Positions 57,317 through 64,000 of a stretch of 64,000 bases of DNA are shown one piece after another (within the stretch, counting starts at the first letter, position 1; each line of letters begins with the position of its first letter). Position numbers and translations under genes: made by a program. The stretch covers positions 18,489 through 82,488 of the forward strand of contig QNGE01001325.1 in the NCBI GenBank assembly GCA_008508345.1, written 5' to 3'. The DNA is from Paragonimus westermani. Taxonomy: Eukaryota > Platyhelminthes > Trematoda > Plagiorchiida > Troglotrematidae. Under the pieces are notes generated by a model that searched no databases, was not told the origin of the DNA, and saw only the letters and a program-made list of their open reading frames with translations.

Positions 57317-58130
57317 ATGGTTGCACCTCTTGAAGAGCTGTCGAGGCCTGGTATGTTCAACTGAAAAAAATATTAAGAACCTCTTCAGGAGATGAGATAG
57401 ACAGACTGGCTCTCAGAATCAGTCTTGCCGATGACGATGAACAATTTGAAAAGGTTGTTCAGAAGTCACTTGTCTATATATTGAAAAAATTAGCGATGTA
57501 TGAAGAGTATCGCAAAAAGGTACAAAGAATTTCAATATCCTCTCACTTTGGCCACAGTTAATGGAGTTACTTGGTGACATTACACGTCGTCTCAAATGCA
57601 GACCTAATATACAAATCCCTGTTCTCGAACTTTTTTGGACGTACAACGACCCTTCAAATTTGGTTTTCCTGATCAACTTCTCACATTTGTACATCAGGCT
57701 AGGCTATCCACGCTTACCTTTCGTCCAGCAAGTCAGGCTACTTCCGTTTTTGTTCGCTTCTTTAACGGAAGACAAACCAATTTGCCAGCGGGATGCGTAT
57801 GTTAGGGTTTTCTCACAACATTGTGCCTTTTAGGCTTTTGCATATAACTTTGCCGTTTATAGAAAACGTGACTCCGGAACTTGTTCCCAGAGATATTGGT
57901 CTATCTGAACTCCCCACACAGAGGCGGTTCATCGCGGATTTCTATTCCTTGATTCTTCTCACGCCCTACAAGTATGATTCTCACATCTAACTAGCTCTTG
58001 AAGTCTGCAACGTTTGGTTCGTTTCGACGCAAATCAAGCCGTCATACCTGATGGGTTTAATTCGTACGATCTGAGTCGTGTTGTACACGATCGCTTTTCG
58101 ACAATCAGTTGCGCGGAAGAATTAGAAAAG
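57317..58130 (+). CDS. ECM29: Proteasome adaptor and scaffold ECM29, N-terminal 223 codons, copy 1
   Basis: ECM29 (ECPAS) is a large HEAT-repeat protein that clamps the 19S and 20S parts of the proteasome and links them to other cell compartments. Five exons (57317-57350, 57389-57519, 57558-57796, 57834-57971, 58004-58130) join in frame to 223 codons (669 nt). Recognisable family segments: ALRISLADDDEQFEKVVQKS, YILKKLAMYEEYRKKLMELL, RRLKCRPNIQIPV, NFSHLYIRLGYPRLP, then GLSELPTQRRFIADFYSLIL. The ATG at 57317 opens exon 1; the family N-terminus is of similar length, which supports it. All four introns have GT...AG and are 38, 38, 37 and 32 bp. Exon 5 ends at a donor gtacgt. No later exon was found; the full protein should be well over 1,500 residues. 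No stop or frameshift within. Confidence 0.88.
57351..57388 (+). other. ECM29 micro-intron 1 (38 bp)
   Basis: Starts gtatgt, ends cttcag; splits a codon after its first base. Without removal the frame from the ATG would not continue into exon 2. Confidence 0.8.
57520..57557 (+). other. ECM29 micro-intron 2 (38 bp)
   Basis: Starts gtacaa, ends ccacag; lies between codons. Its removal joins EEYRKK to LMELLGD, matching the continuous helix of the family. Confidence 0.85.
57797..57833 (+). other. ECM29 micro-intron 3 (37 bp)
   Basis: Starts gtatgt, ends ttttag; splits a codon after its second base. Its removal joins CQRDA to LLHITLPF. Confidence 0.85.
57972..58003 (+). other. ECM29 micro-intron 4 (32 bp)
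   Basis: Starts gtatga, ends tgaag; splits a codon after its second base. Without it the frame meets a stop in the intron. Confidence 0.75.
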
Positions 58131-58942
58131 GTACGTTGTATGCCTTTTGTTTTCAATCCTTAAATATGTGCGATCTTGACACTTGATCATCGAAATCCAC
58201 ATTGATTATTATTACTACAGTTCCAACACATTGTTCATTAACAGAAATCGTGAGTTATCCACTCCTTGATCTTCCTCACTGTTCCTCTTTTCACCAGAAT
58301 AAACAGAACGCTTTGTCACACTTCTTCCGTCGAGATACCATGTAAGCATCCAGGAATTTCTTGAAGTCAGTAGCTCACTATCATCTTTCATGATAGTGCA
58401 TTCCAGCTGTTGACTCCTTGAGGTAATCCATATGCAGAGTAAATTCGTCTTGGTCGTCACTTGGGCGTAACAAAAGGGTCACCCGAGCATGTTTTTACTT
58501 TAAGAAGGAATGCCTCCTCTGGATTCCACCCTTATGTGGCCACGTGAACTTTCACATAGGGCAATGCAATGACCATAGAGTCGCAGATATTTCTAGAGGT
58601 GTGTTCAGATGCACTAATCCCTGTTTATAAGGAAGGCCCCTCATGTTAACATTTATACGCATATCTGCTCATCTTAATTCGCTTGCAAAACACCACATTG
58701 TGACCGTACTGCGGTCTCGGGTGAACATGAGATGGGGCAAGTAAACGGAGGCCACCATCGACACGTTAGCAAAAGATCAAGGATTGGCTTTAAGCAACCT
58801 CTTGGCTTTGATGCAGATCTGCTTAAGGCAAACGTGTTTTGTAGGTATCAGATACCGACATTCCAAGGTCTGTTTGTTGTTACGTCGTTTTAACAGACAC
58901 CTGCTAACGCAGTATACCGTGACACCCTCGACGTCTCCCAGG
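58131..58942 (+). other. Start of ECM29 intron 5
   Basis: Begins with a good donor gtacgt. No exon identified up to the N. An 81-codon minus-strand frame (58215-58460) has no known domain. Confidence 0.5.
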
Positions 58943-58943
58943 N
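58943..58943. other. Single ambiguous base N at the duplication junction
   Basis: The only N in the window. It sits exactly between two apparently identical 1,793-bp blocks and is followed by gatc. Confidence 0.99.
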
Positions 58944-60736
58944 GATCAGCGGAGTTTACCGGTGCAGGAATCTGGGAATCAGCCGGCTACTGGCATCCGG
59001 TTCAGTGATCCAAACCGAACTGGACGAACCTGAATTGACCTGGACTGAGCTGAGTCGCGGAACGTTCGAAGATTGCGTTACATTGCTAGGTCACGGGTTT
59101 GTACTCAGCAATGGTTGCACCTCTTGAAGAGCTGTCGAGGCCTGGTATGTTCAACTGAAAAAAATATTAAGAACCTCTTCAGGAGATGAGATAGACAGAC
59201 TGGCTCTCAGAATCAGTCTTGCCGATGACGATGAACAATTTGAAAAGGTTGTTCAGAAGTCACTTGTCTATATATTGAAAAAATTAGCGATGTATGAAGA
59301 GTATCGCAAAAAGGTACAAAGAATTTCAATATCCTCTCACTTTGGCCACAGTTAATGGAGTTACTTGGTGACATTACACGTCGTCTCAAATGCAGACCTA
59401 ATATACAAATCCCTGTTCTCGAACTTTTTTGGACGTACAACGACCCTTCAAATTTGGTTTTCCTGATCAACTTCTCACATTTGTACATCAGGCTAGGCTA
59501 TCCACGCTTACCTTTCGTCCAGCAAGTCAGGCTACTTCCGTTTTTGTTCGCTTCTTTAACGGAAGACAAACCAATTTGCCAGCGGGATGCGTATGTTAGG
59601 GTTTTCTCACAACATTGTGCCTTTTAGGCTTTTGCATATAACTTTGCCGTTTATAGAAAACGTGACTCCGGAACTTGTTCCCAGAGATATTGGTCTATCT
59701 GAACTCCCCACACAGAGGCGGTTCATCGCGGATTTCTATTCCTTGATTCTTCTCACGCCCTACAAGTATGATTCTCACATCTAACTAGCTCTTGAAGTCT
59801 GCAACGTTTGGTTCGTTTCGACGCAAATCAAGCCGTCATACCTGATGGGTTTAATTCGTACGATCTGAGTCGTGTTGTACACGATCGCTTTTCGACAATC
59901 AGTTGCGCGGAAGAATTAGAAAAGGTACGTTGTATGCCTTTTGTTTTCAATCCTTAAATATGTGCGATCTTGACACTTGATCATCGAAATCCACATTGAT
60001 TATTATTACTACAGTTCCAACACATTGTTCATTAACAGAAATCGTGAGTTATCCACTCCTTGATCTTCCTCACTGTTCCTCTTTTCACCAGAATAAACAG
60101 AACGCTTTGTCACACTTCTTCCGTCGAGATACCATGTAAGCATCCAGGAATTTCTTGAAGTCAGTAGCTCACTATCATCTTTCATGATAGTGCATTCCAG
60201 CTGTTGACTCCTTGAGGTAATCCATATGCAGAGTAAATTCGTCTTGGTCGTCACTTGGGCGTAACAAAAGGGTCACCCGAGCATGTTTTTACTTTAAGAA
60301 GGAATGCCTCCTCTGGATTCCACCCTTATGTGGCCACGTGAACTTTCACATAGGGCAATGCAATGACCATAGAGTCGCAGATATTTCTAGAGGTGTGTTC
60401 AGATGCACTAATCCCTGTTTATAAGGAAGGCCCCTCATGTTAACATTTATACGCATATCTGCTCATCTTAATTCGCTTGCAAAACACCACATTGTGACCG
60501 TACTGCGGTCTCGGGTGAACATGAGATGGGGCAAGTAAACGGAGGCCACCATCGACACGTTAGCAAAAGATCAAGGATTGGCTTTAAGCAACCTCTTGGC
60601 TTTGATGCAGATCTGCTTAAGGCAAACGTGTTTTGTAGGTATCAGATACCGACATTCCAAGGTCTGTTTGTTGTTACGTCGTTTTAACAGACACCTGCTA
60701 ACGCAGTATACCGTGACACCCTCGACGTCTCCCAGG
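58944..60736 (+). repeat. Duplicated block, copy 2 (1,793 bp)
   Basis: Copy of 57150-58942 at an offset of 1,794, with no difference noticed and every open frame repeated exactly. Unlike copy 1, its right end continues into unique sequence (cgcataaaag). Confidence 0.95.
59111..59924 (+). CDS. ECM29: ECM29 N-terminal exons, copy 2 (likely the same locus)
   Basis: Exons 59111-59144, 59183-59313, 59352-59590, 59628-59765 and 59798-59924, with the same four micro-introns and the same 223 codons as copy 1. This copy is joined to the downstream sequence and so is probably the one that continues the gene. If the block is a true duplication, copy 1 would be a stub without downstream exons. Confidence 0.8.
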
Positions 60737-63229
60737 CGCATAAAAGAGTATTTCTGTGGTTTGAAATCAGACCTCAGTGAACCACCCATTTTGACACTAT
60801 CTGGGTCTCTTATCGGTACTCTGGTGTCCTCGTCTAAAGCGACGGTCGTCCAAATCTTCATGCCATCAGTGAAGACGAGGACGGGTGATGAAGAACAGCG
60901 GGGACGCAAGCTCTGATCCTTATGGGACACCGCTTGAAGAGGCAGCCAGTGCAGCACATGTTGATTAGTGCTGACGGCAGCCTACCTGTCATGAAAGAAG
61001 TCTATATAGTCTACTCTAGGCGGATCGGCAGTGTACGTTTCTAAATCGGTGAGTGGTTACGTGAAACTGTATTCACCACAAAAGGGTCTTCTTATTTTGC
61101 CGCATTTTCCAGTCAGATGCAATCAGTAACTTTATTCGCTTAAAACACCAATATTTTCTAAATCTGCAGTCTCCTACACTTGTGTAATTCAGTTATCTTC
61201 ACTTCTTAGACAAATCCTCAGCTCACGGACCTGAGTTATCTAGTCAATTATGTAGTTAGACGGCTACTAGCAAGTTAGGAACCATAAGTCATGGCTGTCT
61301 CTCAGACTGGGGGTCCGCATATTCCAACCGGTCTTTCACCGGAGGCATTAAATGGTACGGCAGTCAACTGTGTTCAGTGACACGAATACTGTCGTTTGAT
61401 TGAATTTCGTCTGGGGTAAGATCAGTTAATGAAGTTGGTTAGTGAATGTCTCAAGAAATGAATCTCACAGATGACGTCTTACTCTCACTTGCAGCTCGGA
61501 TGCAAGTTACTTGAACTTGAACTTTAGGGTTTTGACATAAGTAAATCAGGAAGTAACTTCCATCCCTTTTCATTCTGTTATCCGTAGGCCAGCGCCTGTT
61601 ACACCACAGTGTGAACTGTTGGGGTTTTTCTGCTGGTGAAGATGGGACTATCACAAATCACTGTTGTGAATAAGTGCGTCATCAAATTGTTCCTTACTGT
61701 ATAGTAGTGAGTATGTTTTACTAGAATCATCTTACAAAAACTGGTCATATAATCAGCCTGGTAAATGTTTATTTATAGCCACCCGGTTATCAAACCTCTG
61801 TAAATGTGCACACCTCTACATTACCAGTGCGAATTCTTTCGTGTAACTTGCATGTTTATGTAATAGTGTTTAACTGCAGTTTTTGTTCAACAAGACTGGA
61901 TTAAATAAGCCACTGAGCCCTCTGTTATGTTAAATTATGATGACAAATGGGCAAACTAGTAATTATCATCTGCTGGTTGTCTCCACCTAGTTCGAGTTTG
62001 TAGCAAGCGTGTATGCCAGGCACTAAAGTCCTCAGATTCCCGCTCCGATCTTTAGAAAATCTGGGGCGTTTATACTCTGAGTGTAATTTCCAGTGCGTAT
62101 ACGCCTTGTGGTGTATACGTTTTTGAAGGTTGTCACAGTGTTCTATTGTGTTAGTATTCGTTCACTCCTTCAAGTGCCATTCGGGATTTGGTAAGATTAG
62201 GATAACAAACTGTGTTTCGACCAAAGCACTTGTTATTGACTACGTTTAAACCTCACCTATCACTGCATAGTCTGCATATGGTCGGTTCGCGGAATTATCT
62301 TTAATTTAATTCGAGTATCCAACTAGCCATCTTGGTTCTTTGAAATAATGTTGAAAGTATTAGTTGTCATCTCAACCTGGTGTGCATACTCAGTCAAACC
62401 TGGCTTTCGTAGTTCCAGCTACCGTTCATTGCAATGTTAGTATGGAACAACGCAATGGGAAGAGTCTGTTCAACAGATCTTACCTAAGGGTGTGGGAAGT
62501 CACTAAGATATGTTCAAACGAGTGAATAGGACTCGTTCTCTTACGCAATGACATTCCGCATTGACGGTAAGACAACCCAGGTGTCAGCAGTTTCATATTA
62601 CCAGCTATATGGAACAAAAAAACACGATACGTAATTACATACTATACATATATGTATACATACATGTATGATATATCATTATGTAGTCTGTGGTTTGTTT
62701 GAAGTTGACCGGTTATGGCTACGCAGCCTGTGAAATTGAGGATAGTTGTGATGGTATTGAATACAAGTCATACAGTTGTGGGCTTGAACTTCTGTTGACT
62801 CCATCTTTTGTTGATTCTAATGGTTTGGGTGGCCTAATAATACCCAGCCCACACGTGACGCAGTGTCATTTGACAGAAGCCACCTTGTGATATAAAGGTT
62901 GGCTACTTAGTACTTTAGCTATTATGATTCCACCCTATCTGCGCGGTCAAAACCGTCGATTGCCATAGTTTCGATGGTGATCTAGTCATTTAAAAAACTG
63001 CTATCAGCGGTCCATCAATATAGGGAACACCGACTTTTCTTGGCTAAGGTTTTATTCAAATATTGTTTGTTTTATCCTGGAGGTAACATTCCGAATAATG
63101 GTTAGACGTAGTGTTCAAGTTAATGGTTAAGTAAGTAATGGGAAATAGGTATATAATAATCATAGTAAGTCGGAAGTATCAATAACTCCTAGCTTTGATG
63201 TCGAAGTACTTTAGTGATGTAGATTTTTC
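60737..63229 (+). other. Downstream of ECM29 exon 5, no exon identified
   Basis: Most likely intron 5 and beyond. Overlapping frames of 112 and 128 codons on both strands at 60571-60957 straddle the block end and have no known domain; a 66-codon frame lies at 62690-62890. An AT-rich palindromic stretch lies at 62640-62680. Confidence 0.4.
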
Positions 63230-63513
63230 TGTCATCATCATTATCATAGACAGCAATACATCAGTGGCTCACACTAACGCTTTACTGCCACACACCCATG
63301 AAGAAAAAGCAAACCCTATATAGGAAGAGAGAAGGAAGCAAGAAGGGGACGAGAAGGGACCTAAATACTGAAAATGACAACGTCCATATTCAAACATTCA
63401 GCATCAGGGTGCCTACACCTAGCAAACAAACAGCCGAGCTGCGAGTGAGAGTAAGGCGTCATCAGCGAGACAGCTTCCTTACGGCTTTCATTGCCCTGCG
63501 TCATTAAATGCAC
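63230..63513 (-). repeat. RTE-like LINE 3' untranslated end with simple-repeat tail
   Basis: After the LINE stop codon at 63514 the minus strand runs into ATAATGATGATGAC near 63230-63245, an (ATG)n-like tail. RTE elements commonly end in short simple repeats rather than poly(A). Confidence 0.5.
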
Positions 63514-64000
63514 TCACTTCACAGACAACTCGGCTAAACAACGACAGCATTCATGCCACTGAGCTCGATTAGCCGTCATCTCACCTAGAGTCTCCAGCCG
63601 ACGACTTTGTGAGTCACGAGGGCCCCAGTCCGGGAGACGAACTCGATCTACAGTGACCAACCCCTCGGTGAACGACTTCATTTCCCTACGCCAGGTCATT
63701 ATCTGTCCACCACGCACCTTACACCAGTCGGTCGCAGTGTCAGCGAACAGTGCCCGATGTGGAAGACGACTAGCTGGCATCATTAATACATGACCTAATC
63801 ATCTAAGCCTGTGCAAACGTAGAGACTGGACAAAAGAACTCGTCTGAAAATCACTATCAAACACCCGCTTCCTAACCTCTTCGTTACTTACACGCTGGTG
63901 CCACCTGATACGAGCGACTGAACGCAGACATCGGTGGTCAAATACTTGAAGACGGTTCACGTCTTCTACCCTGAGCGGCCAGGTCTCGCTGCCGTAAAGT
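63514..64000 (-). pseudogene. RTE-like LINE ORF2, C-terminal end (continues past window)
   Basis: In one frame from the window edge the minus strand reads LYGSETWPLRVEDVNRLQVF, DHRCLRSVARIRWHQRVSN and LRLHRLR, stop, LGHVLMMPASRLPHRALFAD. This is the end of the ORF2 of fluke RTE-type LINEs: a Tyr-Gly-x-Glu-x-Trp box, then Arg-Trp-Leu-Gly-His. A single stop at 63799-63801 takes the place of the Trp. About 95 further codons follow to the stop at 63514. Otherwise undamaged in view, so fairly young. Confidence 0.85.

Larger units (their letters stand above)
57150..58942 (+). repeat. Duplicated block, copy 1 (1,793 bp)
   Basis: As far as I can read, identical to 58944-60736. It covers the upstream region and first five exons of ECM29 plus about 800 bp of the next intron. 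It ends at the single N. Confidence 0.95.

Noticed and set aside
57419..57694. 91-codon minus-strand frame, repeated at 59213-59488
   Set aside because: Antisense of ECM29 exons 2 and 3; its repetition only reflects the duplicated block.
62640..62680. AT-rich palindromic stretch
   Set aside because: Low-complexity TA/CA sequence; no sign of a defined regulatory site or origin.

Overview
The window looks like a piece of a digenean trematode (fluke) nuclear genome, moderately AT-rich and dominated by decayed retrotransposons. Three things point this way. Two LTR elements resemble the CsRn1 clade, which was first described in liver flukes. There are several Penelope-like elements with GIY-YIG endonucleases. 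The single recognisable host gene has 5' exons separated by introns of only 32-38 bp, as known from schistosome and other fluke genes. There are no bacterial operons, rRNA genes or CRISPR arrays. The species cannot be fixed from sequence alone.

Layout. 1-8.6 kb: nothing recognisable. 8.6-10.1 kb: a decayed Penelope-like element (minus strand) with an inverted copy of its own 3' coding end fused to its 5' side. 10.1-16.2 kb: almost empty, with one tRNA-derived repeat head. 16.6-24.7 kb: three Ty3/gypsy elements head to tail on the plus strand (called C, A and B), the first two cut off by the next. 25.2-26.7 kb: the youngest-looking element, a 5'-truncated Penelope-like element with an unbroken reverse transcriptase/GIY-YIG frame, 179-bp inverted repeats and a candidate hammerhead ribozyme. 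28.3-28.8 kb: a third Penelope fragment. 29.35-34.54 kb: a Ty3/gypsy element (E, minus) whose LTRs are identical over 260 bp although its interior is full of stops. 34.55-36.7 kb: another gypsy remnant (D, plus). 38-41.5 kb: a CR1-like LINE (minus). 43-44.2 kb: gypsy remnant F (minus). 49.8-50.2 kb: a gypsy integrase tail (G). 51.7 kb: a LINE reverse transcriptase scrap. 52.1-56.9 kb: a nearly full-length but decayed CR1-like LINE (plus) with a PHD-like finger in ORF1.

57.3-58.1 kb holds the start of a real host gene, the proteasome adaptor ECM29 (ECPAS). Five exons and four micro-introns give a continuous 223-codon frame. A block of 1,793 bp carrying this gene start appears twice, apparently identical, separated by a single N at 58943. 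This is best explained as a failed contig overlap, so the genome probably has one copy. 60.7-63.2 kb shows no exon I can identify. The window ends inside the 3' end of an RTE-like LINE (minus).

Most lines here are degraded copies. Functional capacity is plausible only for ECM29 and, enzymatically, for the C-terminal part of the 25-26 kb Penelope protein.
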